Shown here piece by piece: positions 38,001 to 48,454 of a stretch of DNA of 64,000 nucleotides. Numbering within the stretch: the stretch's first letter is position 1; every line of letters begins with the position of its first letter. A program made the position numbers and the translations under genes. Origin of the DNA: Reticulascus tulasneorum (Eukaryota > Ascomycota > Sordariomycetes > Glomerellales > Reticulascaceae); assembly GCA_001557505.1 (NCBI GenBank), contig LSAX01000001.1, positions 3,286,001-3,350,000 on the forward strand, read 5' to 3'. Below the pieces are notes generated by a model, which ran no database searches, was not told where the DNA came from, and was given only the letters and a program-made list of their open reading frames with translations.

Positions 38001-38437
38001 GGAGCGAGGTCAGACTTACTAGCTTTGGCCCAAATAACGTTCGTAAAGAGCAGAACTGCGTAAGCGTCGCCTGGTCCACCTCCAGCTCGTGTCTGACAAG
38101 CCGTGCAGGAGAATATTTTGGGATACCGGGTTTCGAAGTGTCGCGGCCGTGGCCAATGCAGACCCTAAAGAGTTACTCCCAATCCTAATGCAGGCAAGAA
38201 GAGCTGAGATAAGCCGGGCAGATTCTCGCTGACGAAGGACAGGCCCAACCGAGTAAAGTGCGCGTAAAAGGGATGGAGAGTGACGATAAGTACGAGGAAA
38301 AACTGCTGGCAAAAGCGACTATTATCTGCAATTCAGCCAATCGACTGTGGCGTGAGTTGAGCTACTTGTTGATGGATTACACAACAGCTAACGGCGCGAC
38401 AGAAGTGCAAATGCAACAGGACCTTGACGAAGAGTAG
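35031..38437 (+). CDS. POLQ/HELQ-type superfamily 2 DNA helicase
   Basis: Thirteen exons: 35031-35526, 35581-35852, 35907-36089, 36152-36638, 36688-36689, 36736-36839, 36888-37115, 37169-37624, 37673-37900, 37955-38059, 38109-38193, 38243-38351, 38403-38437; 929 aa, in frame throughout. It has Walker A (SAPTGGGKS, ~residue 155), DELH box (VVLDELHMI, ~275), GMSATLS, motif IV-V AFHHAGLTTEER, TCSLAAGINLPARRVI and motif VI QMRGRAGRKG (~540), then a winged-helix region and a C-terminal helix-hairpin-helix part (LLPILMQAQPSKV). This is the helicase half of POLQ/HELQ (Hel308), 3'-5' enzymes that unwind forked DNA in repair of breaks and crosslinks. No polymerase domain follows. Introns 2, 7 and 11 need GC donors and the fifth exon is 2 nt long. 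If that exon is not used, a donor at 36665 gives nine different residues there. Confidence 0.88.
36688..36689 (+). other. Predicted 2-nt microexon in the helicase gene
   Basis: Exon 4 ends with ...TTT CAT C at 36638 and exon 6 begins GCT GGA at 36736. The invariant motif FHHAGL needs two extra bases, A then T or C. The bases AT at 36688-36689 supply them, preceded by a branch site (GCTAACC) and acceptor (CATAG) and followed at once by GT of an intron ending CTCTAG. The two introns are 49 and 46 nt. Both donors (GTGGGC, GTTGGT) are weak. The exon could be formed by sequential removal of the two introns. Confidence 0.6.
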
Positions 38438-39665
38438 CGTTTACAGAGAAGTCGCGCTGATTTTGGACCCGCTGGCTCGTCAAATCCGGTCATAAGACGA
38501 TGCATCCCGCCGGTGTGCGCATGTTGTTGGCGGTCTGGCTGCTGTTCTGGATGGGTTCCGTTCCCACCACTTCGCCTCGCTCCGCATGCATGCCGCCGTG
38601 CATCCGTCATTTATTGGTGTGCGAGACGCTCAACCTGCATTGGTCGAACGCATTCCACCGCCCTCACAACGTGAATTTACCGCGGCCACCATGTCAGGGT
38701 TGCCTCGATGCGATGCAAAGAGATTCTCCACCGCTCTTCGTGCGCAAAGAAAAGGCTGAGGGTTGAGGAGGGGGGGGAAGCGGTAGGTTGACTACTATAT
38801 AGCCTAACTCTGATGGAGCATAGCTTGACTCACAGAAATGCCCTTAGGCCCCTGCTGCGAGAATTAACTTTGGCAGAAATGAGACAAGGCGGCTCATGGA
38901 GCAAGCTGAAAGATTTGTTTGCGTTGGGGATGCGTGCGTTCCTGTGGGAGATGCGATGTCAGACGGAGGCAGCAGGGCATGTAGGGTAGAAAGACACAAG
39001 GTGGGATGGAGCTAATGAGTGGCAGGTGGTTCCTCGATGTTTTCCATCGCTCGATTTGATGCCACATTACATGCATACGACGACGATTCATACACCCGTC
39101 CGCCGTCATGCGAGAACTGTTGGCGCATGCATCCGTTGCACAGCATGAAAAGTGGAAAAAAATCTCCTCCATGGCTCTGCCTCAAATTGCCTGCCCTGCC
39201 TTGTGTGTGCAGGCTTGAATTGAGCGACCCTCGCTCGGCCACAAATGCGCCTCGCCATTTGTTGGTGGTCGCGAGGCCTCTTAGGCCAGCCGGCCCAGGG
39301 CCTGGCCTTAGAGCCACGCTTGTTTTGTTGGCCGCACCCTCCCTTTGCGCTTCACTGCATTCTGACCAATGAGACCCCATAGCCGTTCCCATCATTCCCA
39401 TGATGTCGGATGGTGTGGCTGCCTGTTCAATGTTGGAAGGGAAAAGTCTATATCAGCTTGTCCGCCGGCGATTTCTTCGTTGGGGGTTCTGGCGTTTTGA
39501 GTTCCTGTAGGGTCTCATTCTGATTTTATTTCCTTTTGCACCCCACTTTCTCACCCCCCGTCCAACGCACCGCCGGTCGAAGAAATCAGCTTAGCGCCTC
39601 TTTGACGGCTTAACACTTTCAGCTTTGACTCTGCAGTTATTGATTCCTCCATCTTCCCATCAAAC
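38438..39665. other. Intergenic: helicase 3' flank and BTB gene promoter
   Basis: 1.2 kb with no recognised gene. The last ~250 bases are pyrimidine-rich (CCCACTTTCTCACCCCCC) and look like promoter and leader of the BTB gene. Confidence 0.4.
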
Positions 39666-41045
39666 ATGGCAAACAACCGCCGCGCTGGAAACGGCGAGGG
39701 GAGCAGCTCGGGTGCCGGGAGTGCCTCGCGAACCTTGGTCGATGTGATGAGAGAACCGTCTACCAGCACGCCCGACATCGTCGTGCTGGATCGGACCTAT
39801 GATGACAGGAAACGAAGAGAAGTCTTGGACCCACGGGAGGATTTGTGGCTGTCTTCTGCGGACGGGCGGTACAACTCGCCTATCGTGCCCCTTCGAGTCG
39901 GACAAGCCCCGAACCTGGAGATTTTTCATGTCCACAAGGACGTCTTGACCAGCGCCGAGTACTTCAGGAAAGCCCTCTGCGGGGATTTCAGCGAGGCCGG
40001 AGCACAATCAATGGACCTGCCAGAGGAAGATCCTGCGATTTTTCATTTCCTCGTGGCTTTTTTGTACCAGCAGGCCTTCGTTCCCATCCAGCCCATAGCT
40101 TCGGTTTTGACCTCTGAGGCGGAAAGGGGCAAGGGGAGGGACCTCGGGATGCAGGGGGCGGATTCGGACTCGGAGGCTTCGTCTTCGGATTCTAGCATAG
40201 GAAGCGACAATAGCGCGAGGAGCCGGAGGCGGGCGCAGCGAAGGCAGCGGCGGCAAGAACGACACTGGGAGCGGCTGGATCAGAAACATCCCGGCTCGCA
40301 CAGACCTGGCTGCCGGTGTCCCCGCTGCATTAGCAATCTGGGGCCCCCGTGCTGGAACTGCGGCGTCTCTCGATCGCGGCCGCTCCCCCCTCCAGCCATG
40401 CCCCCAGGTTTCCCCACCGTCGTTGTTCAAGGGCCCCGGCGCACGCGACGACCGCGCAATCGACATCATGGGATGTTGACACCGCCGGGGGGGACTGGGC
40501 CGGCTGTGAACGCCGCGAACGGGCCCAATGGGAATGTTTCTGGAGACAATAGTGCCATGTCGAACGACCGCATTCAAGGGGAAGATATGCGTACGTGGCT
40601 GCTGACGTACGAGCTCAGCCTCGATGTGTACATCTGTGCCAACAAGTTCCTTATGGATGATTTTAAGTCTGTCATTATGAGGCACTGCGTGGATATGCTC
40701 GAAACGGCGGGATCCGATGCTGCCCAAAACGAGGTCCTGCGTCTGTGCTACAAGCTCTATGCCGGCGTCCCCGAATCTGACCAGCTACTCAAGATGATCT
40801 TTGCTCGAGTTGGTTTCCTACAACCGCTGTTGTGGCAACGTGCACCGCAGGAAACATCAGAGTTCTTGATCAGCAACCCGGAGGTCGCGGCACTCATTCT
40901 TCGGGAGACGGCAACGCGTCGAGAAGAGGACTATGGCGGCAAGAACCTGCCGTCGATGGACCGCCCGAGTCCTCACGCATTTCCACCTTTCCCCCCTAAT
41001 CCTCCTCTTCATCCCCATATGCCGCGGGCGCCAAATTGGCCTTAA
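39666..41045 (+). CDS. BTB/POZ-domain protein with a Cys-rich insert
   Basis: Single exon, 459 aa; the ATG at 39666 sits in a good context (CAAACATGGC). A BTB-like core begins near residue 70 (LEIFHVHKDVLTSAEYFRKALCGDFSEA) and continues through DLPEEDPAIFHFLVAFLYQQAF. It is then interrupted by a ~170-residue low-complexity insert: an acidic Ser run, a basic SRRRAQRRQRRQERHWER stretch, and a Cys-rich piece CRCPRCISNLGPPCWNCG that could bind zinc. The BTB-associated helices resume near residue 305 (ELSLDVYICANKFLMDDFKSVI). The C-terminus is Pro-rich. Fungal proteins of this type are mostly uncharacterised; BTB domains dimerise or recruit Cul3 ligases, but neither is shown here. Confidence 0.82.
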   Translation: MANNRRAGNGEGSSSGAGSASRTLVDVMREPSTSTPDIVVLDRTYDDRKRREVLDPREDLWLSSADGRYNSPIVPLRVGQAPNLEIFHVHKDVLTSAEYFRKALCGDFSEAGAQSMDLPEEDPAIFHFLVAFLYQQAFVPIQPIASVLTSEAERGKGRDLGMQGADSDSEASSSDSSIGSDNSARSRRRAQRRQRRQERHWERLDQKHPGSHRPGCRCPRCISNLGPPCWNCGVSRSRPLPPPAMPPGFPTVVVQGPRRTRRPRNRHHGMLTPPGGTGPAVNAANGPNGNVSGDNSAMSNDRIQGEDMRTWLLTYELSLDVYICANKFLMDDFKSVIMRHCVDMLETAGSDAAQNEVLRLCYKLYAGVPESDQLLKMIFARVGFLQPLLWQRAPQETSEFLISNPEVAALILRETATRREEDYGGKNLPSMDRPSPHAFPPFPPNPPLHPHMPRAPNWP

Positions 41046-42315
41046 GAGCCAGTCGCTGAGAAATGCGACTGGCCTGACGAATGACACTCTGTGTATAAAC
41101 CAGGGGAGCTGGTGTAAAGGTTTCCGTCACTTGGTGGAACAGCACATATTTCCTTTTTTTATTTTCCCCCGTTTCATTTCGATTCCCGTGTATGTGGTGG
41201 CTGTGGCGTAGGTTACACGATATCATCCCACGAGAATGGTTTCAGAATCGGGATAACTGGCCTAGCTGGGCTTGGAGCTTGGAGGCTGTATTGGTTTGCC
41301 TTTTTTCAGGCGCATGTAGGCCTGAATTTGACCTTTCCTTTGGCCTCATGCCCGGGATGTTGTTGGGGCTTTGAGAGCGAAGCCAACAAAGTTTGCTGGC
41401 CTTTCTAGGTCGTCCAGTGTTACTCCTCAAATCATCAATGCCAGAGCTTTAAGGAGAGGAGGGCTGGGCAAGGATTTGGATATTTTGAATCTTGCGAAAT
41501 CTCAGCATATTGATTTTGGTTAAATATCTTGAGAGGTGGTGCTGCTTATAAATCCTTGTTTTGCTGATAAGTGTATGAAATCCGGAAAGTGAATCGTCTC
41601 AGAGATGGAGAAATCAAAGCGGATAAACCATCCGATATAGCACCGTTGATAATCAACGAGCCATAATATTTCTTGGGGCAATTTTCATCCTCAGGCGCTC
41701 ATAGTGACATTGGCTTCGTCATTCTTGAGCTGCTGCCTCCCATCTGTGCAGTGCTCCCCTCGACGATGGAGTGAGAAACCCCCCCGACCCACCGCGTGTG
41801 TATATTACCCTACAGCATATACGACATTTGCAGGGCTCAATGAAGGGCGGACGAACAGCCAAGAGATCAGACTGGCATCGCCGACTGTCCAGACGGTACA
41901 CGATATATATATATGTAGAGACTTATAATTCCACATTTGGCTGAAAAGGGAACCAGTACGCGGTTAACAGACTCGTCGTGGTAGATCGATCTTGAAAGCC
42001 CAGAGTCTGACAAAGTGGACGCCCATGCAGTTGTCTAATGTATTCCAGGAACAGACGAAACAAAGCACGGACTTGGGAATTCTAAAGCATGTCCATCATA
42101 TAGAGATGGTTATTCATTACGTTCTCTCGGCATTACTTGCAAAAAAAAGCTTCAGGATAGCATTCCTACCGCAATGGAGATTTCAGATGGACACTGTAAA
42201 CATATCACGCTCATCATGCTCAGACTGCTGCACGATTCTGCGGATCTCGTTTTCCCGTTTTTCGACACCGGGCACGCGCAAAGCTTCAAGAGAGGTAAAG
42301 CTGTGAATTTTCGTA
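41046..42315. other. Convergent intergenic region
   Basis: 1.3 kb between the 3' ends of the BTB gene and the hydrolase. It contains a short (TA)n run at ~41900-41912 and no recognised gene. Confidence 0.4.
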
Positions 42316-43781
42316 CTAGTCAATGGGATCATCTCTCAACTTGAAGAGCTCCCTCAAGACATCATCCGTCCTATGTCGGAGGGCGCTATGGTACATTGAG
42401 TTTGTCTCGTATACCTTGATCCCCTTGACCGTGGCGGCAGTTTGTTTCGCGAGTTCGAAGTCAACGTACATGTCGTCGATGTAGCTGGCAGCATAAACAG
42501 GCACCGTGTTCTTTCCCAGTTGGTCCTCGTTGTACAGATCCGGCCATCCGTCGTACGTGGCAAGTATCTCAGAGACTTCCTCGAGTTCAATAAGTTCTGG
42601 GTAGGTCTGGAAGTGCAGAGGAAAGATCATTTCCCCAGAAAAGAAGAGTGGCTCTTCGCTTGCCGCGCCGGATAAATCAAGTTCTTTCGATAACCATGTG
42701 AACTGTTGAATGTCTTTTCCAGCACGTAGTGCTGCCCAGTTGGAGGCAACTCCGGGTTTGTAGCAATAGATGGCTTCGTGCAGTATCGCGTAAATAATAT
42801 TGCAGTCGAATGAGAAGAATTGCTCAAGAGTAACGAGTGGTGTGCGTGTAAAGAATCCGAACTGATCGAGATCCACCTTCAGTTTGAGTAAAACACCATG
42901 TAGTGCGTCCAGACCGCCATGCGTGCCAAAAATGCATCCCAGGGTCAATAGCCTCGGGAGAGTAAGGAAACCACCGCTTGGGAGGGGAATCTTGCCTCCT
43001 TTGCTCTGAATGAACTGCGCGATTTGGTGCACTGTTTTCTTATCTTCCGGATACTTCTCGTAGTATGCTTCATTCCGCTCAACAACCTTTTTGAATGTGG
43101 CTTCGTAGACGGCAAGCGGGGGTTTCCCAACAGGGGCTAAGCCTCCAGTCATGAATGTTTCCCTCAGCCCCTGGGGAAAGAAGGATAGATAGGTAAGAGA
43201 GACAAATCCGCCAAAAGACTGGCCAAATATTGACCAAGTCTTCTTCTCGGCGGGATAGTCTTTCGTCAGACATTCTCGGACTGCTTCAAAGTCTCGCACG
43301 ATGTTGTCTTGCCTAAACAACTTTAGGTAATCTGCTTGCTTCTGAGCATCTCCTTGTAAGGCCAGGGTGCTTGCGGTGACAGGCGTACTGAGGCCAGTGC
43401 CTCGATAGTCGAGGAACAGAACTTGATATCCCCGGCTTAAGGCTGCCCGGGTCACTGACATTTCCTGAGGCTCTCGGCAGCCAAACCCAGGACCACCTTC
43501 AAGGTAGACAAACCAAGGCTTCTGGCCTGCTTGCTTGGCATCAGATTCACTAAGTGGAACGATTGGCCTCTCATTTTTGACGACACTTCTTGCGAAGAGT
43601 TGGATGGAACCAGAAGATGACGACCCATAGTCCTTCGGCACTTCGAAGAAGAGCTCGGAAACGAGAAGCTGCCCTGGAGGTAGTTTAGCGTGAGAAACTA
43701 GAGTAGATACACCTACACACCAGGAATAACGTGGCTCTTAGTACTTAAAAGCCGCGCGGCTGCTATCACTTTGGAAGCCAT
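42316..43781 (-). CDS. Prolyl iminopeptidase-like alpha/beta hydrolase
   Basis: Two minus-strand exons (43721-43781, 42316-43673) with a 47-nt intron encode 472 aa. Motifs of the S33 peptidase family are clear: the oxyanion-hole segment YLEGGPGFG, FLDYRGTGLS, and the nucleophile elbow FGQSFGG. The acid and base are likely in PVYAASYIDDMYVD and MYHSALRH near the C-terminus. The family removes N-terminal proline from peptides; length and GGPG block match fungal members. The first exon gives MASKVIAAARLLSTK, a basic amphipathic start that could be a weak mitochondrial signal (inference). A 580-bp promoter is shared with the divergent unknown gene at 44.36 kb. Confidence 0.88.
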
Positions 43782-44361
43782 GAGCTACGGAGCGACCGCT
43801 ATTGCGTATGCACGTTTGTAGAAGCTTGCTAGCCAAGAATCACAGAGATCTGCCCGCTTCGAATTGGAAGCACCCAGTAGTATTGCAGACACTTAGCTAC
43901 AGCAACGCCTCGCATATGGTGTTGTAAGTTGGACAAATTCCTAGTTGCTATCAACTGTGTGCGGGAAGAGGCTCTCGAACAATGAGGACGGCGTGAGACA
44001 CCGTAAGCACCTTATAACCCGAGTACGGAAACAGGTAATAACTGAAGGCGCATCAATATCAGGCTTGCGTTTCGTATTTCGGTAGAGTCCACGATCAGAT
44101 CACCGCTGGATTCAAGCATCACGATGCCGGCTAGGTGCTGTCGTGGGTCAAGGTGTGGCACTATCATGAGCAGCTGGCCAATGCCATCATGCCATTCAAC
44201 GCCGCTTAAAGCCGAAATCATCTCGGATCGGCAAAACGTCTTCTCGGCAGCATATCCTTGTATTACCCAAAAAATCCCAGAAACTCCTTCACCTCACACC
44301 ACTTTTCTCCCAACCTGCATCCATCCCACCATCCGCCCCAACCCATCACATCATTAGGGGA
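43782..44361. promoter_or_regulatory. Divergent promoter, hydrolase / CP-motif gene
   Basis: 580 bases between two divergent starts. The right end is C/A-rich like a fungal leader. No specific site is identified. Confidence 0.4.
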
Positions 44362-46031
44362 ATGAATTACATACAGCTGACCCAGACGTTGGTTGAGTCA
44401 TTCAACACCCTCGCCGATGAGGTTCAGAACTTGACGGACAGGAAAACAATCCTGGAACACAAACTTCGGTTTGCCCATGAACAGGTGCGTTTGTCAGCCG
44501 TGTTTGCGTACCCCTCAACACCGACAACGACATCTCTCGTATGATGAGTATTCATTAGCTCTAGATCAAGAGCTGCCTAACTAGCAGCGAAGACCGACCA
44601 CTACTAACTCTCTGACTTTTACTTTTGACCATGCCATTCTGCCCGCTGCACCGTCAGTCAGAGACCCATACTAACTGAGTCTGCCCATCTACACAGTTCC
44701 AGTACCTGGCCGACAAATATGCCCCGGCCGCTCCCGAAATATCGGAAACGCTGTCAAAGCTGCAACTGCCGCCAGAACTACATCATCCGCTGATAGAAGA
44801 CGCGTCGCCTGTACCTCTGCCACCCCGCACGAAGCTCAACGCACAACACCAGATAGCACTGATTATTCGCGACGGTAGACGTGTCGCACGGCAGCTCAGA
44901 TCCGTAGGCGAACCGAGCAAGACGAGCGAATCTAGCAGAGAGACGTTTTCTCGGGAGTCGCGGACCGAAACTTCCATGTCTACTGCATTGGAACAAGATT
45001 TCACCATCGAGGGGAAGAAAGGCAGTCTGGAATGCCCGTTTTCAGCAGGGAAGGCCGACGGAGCGGACGAGGCACAGGCTATTGAGGGTGGTTCCCAAGA
45101 CCCCACACCTCACCACTCCTCAGACCCGATATGTGCTGCCATGTATGAGGAGACCATGTCACAGCCTGCCCCTGCGAACGGATCGGGCGCGAAATGCCCG
45201 ATTAGGTACTTGAATCAGCACTCTCCAGAAGAAATTGCACACTACGTCGAGACGCACAAGCATGAGCTTCCTCGCAGCCATGGAGTGTGCGTGCAAAGAT
45301 ACCAGAAGAACGAGGACCAAATCCGGAAGCTTGATGCAAAATACGGAAATCTGGTGAGCATGATTCAGGGGCTCAGCGCGCTCCATCAACCCATGCTACC
45401 TGCTGGTCAGCTGCACAACGATATCGACAAGGCATCAAACGAAAGGGTAGAGAGCTGGGCGCAAGGTGTAAGTGTTGGTGACGAGACGGATGTACCGGAT
45501 GACGAGCAAGTTGGCGTGCAGGAAGATCTAGACGATGATCGCCAGAGCCACTTTGACCGTCCTTTAAAGGAGGTCCGGGTTGGCGAATCTCCAAGTCGTC
45601 CTTGGGGAATATCAGTTCCCGTCTACGAACCTTCGGGCCACGAAGACGATACGCGACCCCTGTCCCCTCCTCCAGCACCAGTCTTTATGCCCAGCTCTTT
45701 GCAAAGCAGCCCAACTCCTGCTAAGCCCGCTGGGAAATGCCCATTTGATCACATGAAACTGGCTGGCATGAATGGCCTCGGTTCGTCGCCACCTAAAGTC
45801 GACCAGAAAACCCCCATGCGTGCGGGGCCGAACCATGCTGGGAGCCCTTTCACGCCGGCCAAACAACGTGCGCCGTCTCCTAGCCCTCCCAAGCAGCCAG
45901 CGTTTATCAATCCCGAGTTACCCAAGCAAGGTACAACTACGGGGCCACAGATGGTGTTCACTGGACCTGTGTTCATAGGCTATCCGATGGAACAAGCCAT
46001 CCAGTTCATGCAGCAATACCAGAGAAGCTAG
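44362..46031 (+). CDS. Unknown fungal protein with three Cys-Pro motifs
   Basis: Two exons (44362-44484, 44697-46031) separated by a 212-nt intron, long for this region, give 485 aa. The N-terminus (MNYIQLTQTLVESFNTLADEVQNL ... KLRFAHEQFQYLADKY) predicts a coiled coil. There are three Cys-Pro sites in similar surroundings: Cys154 (ECPFSAG), Cys208 (KCPIRYLNQHSPEE) and Cys389 (KCPFDHMKLAG). The block from Cys208 to about residue 265 (HSPEEIAHYVETHKHELPRSHGVC, NLVSMIQGL) looks like the most folded part. The C-terminal half is Pro/Ser-rich and disordered, ending in GYPMEQAIQFMQQYQRS. I do not recognise a family. Cys-Pro dipeptides are the core of heme regulatory motifs, but a heme role here is only a suggestion. 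Confidence 0.78.
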
Positions 46032-46411
46032 CACAATGATTTTGTCTTTGTATATCCATATCGTCGAATTTCAGCGTTGGCGTCACGGATAAGGATCACA
46101 GAGGACCCGGAGTTACTTTGCCCTTTACAGGGAGGGGTTCAGAATGGATTGGACCACAGCATGGCTAGGAAAGCCGGCTTGTTTGTTTATGATACCACAC
46201 TTTGCTTAGGTTCGAATTTGAGACGAAAGATTGTAGCTCTCATGATTCCTCTTTAATGTGTTTTCTGCGTTTGCCCGTATCCTGTATCTAACAGCATGTC
46301 GCTGATATTAAAACATTGAGGCATGGTCCCCTGACCCATTTTTAAAGGACAAACGCCAGTCTATGTCTTTGAGTTCTACAAAAAACAGTACCCTAAAAGC
46401 AAGCTCAACTC
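46032..46411. other. Convergent intergenic region
   Basis: 380 bases holding the 3' flanks of the CP-motif gene and TVP38. Nothing else is seen. Confidence 0.4.
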
Positions 46412-47632
46412 CTATTTGTAACCCGCCTGGTTGCTATTTCCATTCGTGCCTGGAGAAATGTCGCCTTGCTTGGCGCCATTCTTATCTAGGACCCCCATCT
46501 CCTCATCTGTATAGCCGGCGCTAATGGCGTCGTTCTCCCAGAGCGAGATATCGTCGTCGTCCATAAGGGCCGCCGCATCTTCGGGATCGAGCAGGCCGGC
46601 TTCCACATCCGCATAGTCGACTGTGCCTTCGCCGGTAGCGATACCAATCTGTTCCGCGTCTTCCATGGCCAGTTCTGCAGCTCGGGCCATGGTGCGGTTG
46701 TAGATGAGCAGCCCAACGACCAAGCCCACGATACCGCCGACGATCATGCTTATGTAGTTGACGGCTTTGCTGCCGGCGGACATTTTCTCGCCTTCTTCGG
46801 CGAGCAGGGCAAGACGGCTGCCGATGAAGACGTGGACGAGCAGTTTGGGACTAGAACTGTTAGCTAGAATTCATGTGCATGGCATTGTGCATGAGCCTTA
46901 CCTCGCAAAAGCCGTGGAAACTGCGAAAGCCCACGGTTGAATAGACGGAATCGTAGCCAGGAACCCATTCGACAAACTGAACGGCAGTGGACAAAACCGA
47001 ATCATTGTCAACATACCCAACCCGTCTCTTCTCAAAACCTGCCCCAGCGCCACGAACCGATGGTCCTTACCCACAAGGCCGTGAACATAGCCACTAAATA
47101 CCGTCCGGCTCGTTGCGAACGCTACCACGCTTCCCGCCACACTGGCCGTCGCCACAATTGGCCACCCCAGTGGGAAGCCATATACAAAACCGGCGACCGA
47201 TGCGCACGAGCTGTACCCGATCATAGGCGGGAAAGCAGTTGCGAAGGTCAAGACCCAGAGAATCAGCCAGCCGCCGGGCAGGGCGCGCCAGCTCTCGGCG
47301 TAGGGATTGAGCCAGGAGAAGATGCGTTCGGAGTAGACGAGGAAAAGGATGCCAAGGACATTAAGTATGAGTAGGGCGATGGCAACAGCGACTCTCTGGA
47401 TCAAAGTCAGGCCCAGGTACATGCTCCATAGCTTGCGCGAGACCTTGTCGGCCGCCCGTAGCGTGCGGGTTATGAGCGGCTGGTTCGAAGCGCGGTTGAA
47501 GGGCGTGCTGAGTCTTCTAGTCGAAGTAGTCCGGGGCCGCACCCATGGCGGCGCCGGGGCTGTTTCTTGCGAAGGCGATGGGCTCGGCGAGATGGAGAGC
47601 GCCTGCGCCGTCGAGAGGTAGTCTGCGGGCAT
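46412..47632 (-). CDS. TVP38: Golgi membrane protein Tvp38 (VTT/DedA family)
   Basis: Two minus-strand exons (46902-47632, 46412-46850) with a 51-nt intron give 389 aa. After a Ser/Pro-rich cytosolic N-terminus comes a hydrophobic helix (VAVAIALLILNVLGILFLVY), then the SNARE-associated/VTT domain: GWLILWVLTFATAFPP, CASVAGFVYGFPLG, VAGSVVAFATSR, and the diagnostic RFCPLPFSLSNGFLATIP with FIGSRLALLAEE. A last helix (ISMIVGGIVGLVVGLLIYNR) precedes an acidic tail. The family includes Tvp38, TMEM41 and VMP1; related members act as lipid scramblases. In yeast Tvp38 is a Golgi/vesicle protein. Confidence 0.9.
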
Positions 47633-48454
47633 GATGGGCGGGCGGGCTTCGGATCCCTCGGAGGGGTGGAGGAAAGGGGGGGAATAAGTTTCGCGATGGG
47701 GGACTCGGTTCGATATCGTATCACCTATCCATGCTCATGCTCATCGTAGGACCTAGGAGTGGAGCGGAACGGTGTTGTCGAGTGTGGGTAAGACGAGGTG
47801 AGGTTGTAGGAGGCTGATTTAAGCTCAGCCGCGTGGATCTTTCGGGGTGTTGGGAGTTGGGGCCCCGAAGTTAATCTGCAGTGGGCAAGTGGAACTCTGA
47901 TGACGTGTGTCGTACTGTGCAACGCGGCGCAGGTCGAGGCACAGAGATGGCAGGAGTATGAAGGATTCGGGCACCGCACAATCGCTGAGTGAAGCTTCGA
48001 TGTTCGAATGGTTTATGTAGGAGACCTTTTGTAAGACTGAATTGTTTCACAGGGAACGTGTTGGCCTTCATTGTGTCTCACATTGGCGGGACGGGCTGAC
48101 GTCGTCCTTTTTCAGCCCACTAACCAGGGCTGCCTTGGCGAGCGAGCACTGCATGGATCCACAGTGCCGTCCATCTGCTAAAGCCCCGCCTGCAGGTGGA
48201 GTTCCAGTGCGCTACAGGCTATCGAGTTGCAGATTACGGTACCTACATAGGCACTCAGGGCATCTCCCAGCTAATACGACGTATCGCCCAACTTAAACCA
48301 TTCTTATTCCAGCAAGTCGCCACCGTCGATGACAAGCACCCATCCATGCCTATCAGCTCTCAAGATGGTACCCAGCATATACCTCACACTCGAGCTCTGC
48401 GCCGCAAGTGTATTTCTTGTTATGTTACTTTACTTTATTGTCTATCTACGAAGG
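47633..48454. other. Intergenic: TVP38 promoter and Smr gene 3' flank
   Basis: 820 bases between two minus-strand genes. No coding block is recognised. Confidence 0.4.

Noticed and set aside
46205..46225. B-box-like GGTTCGAATTT
   Set aside because: No A box or acceptor stem upstream; lies in a 3' flank.
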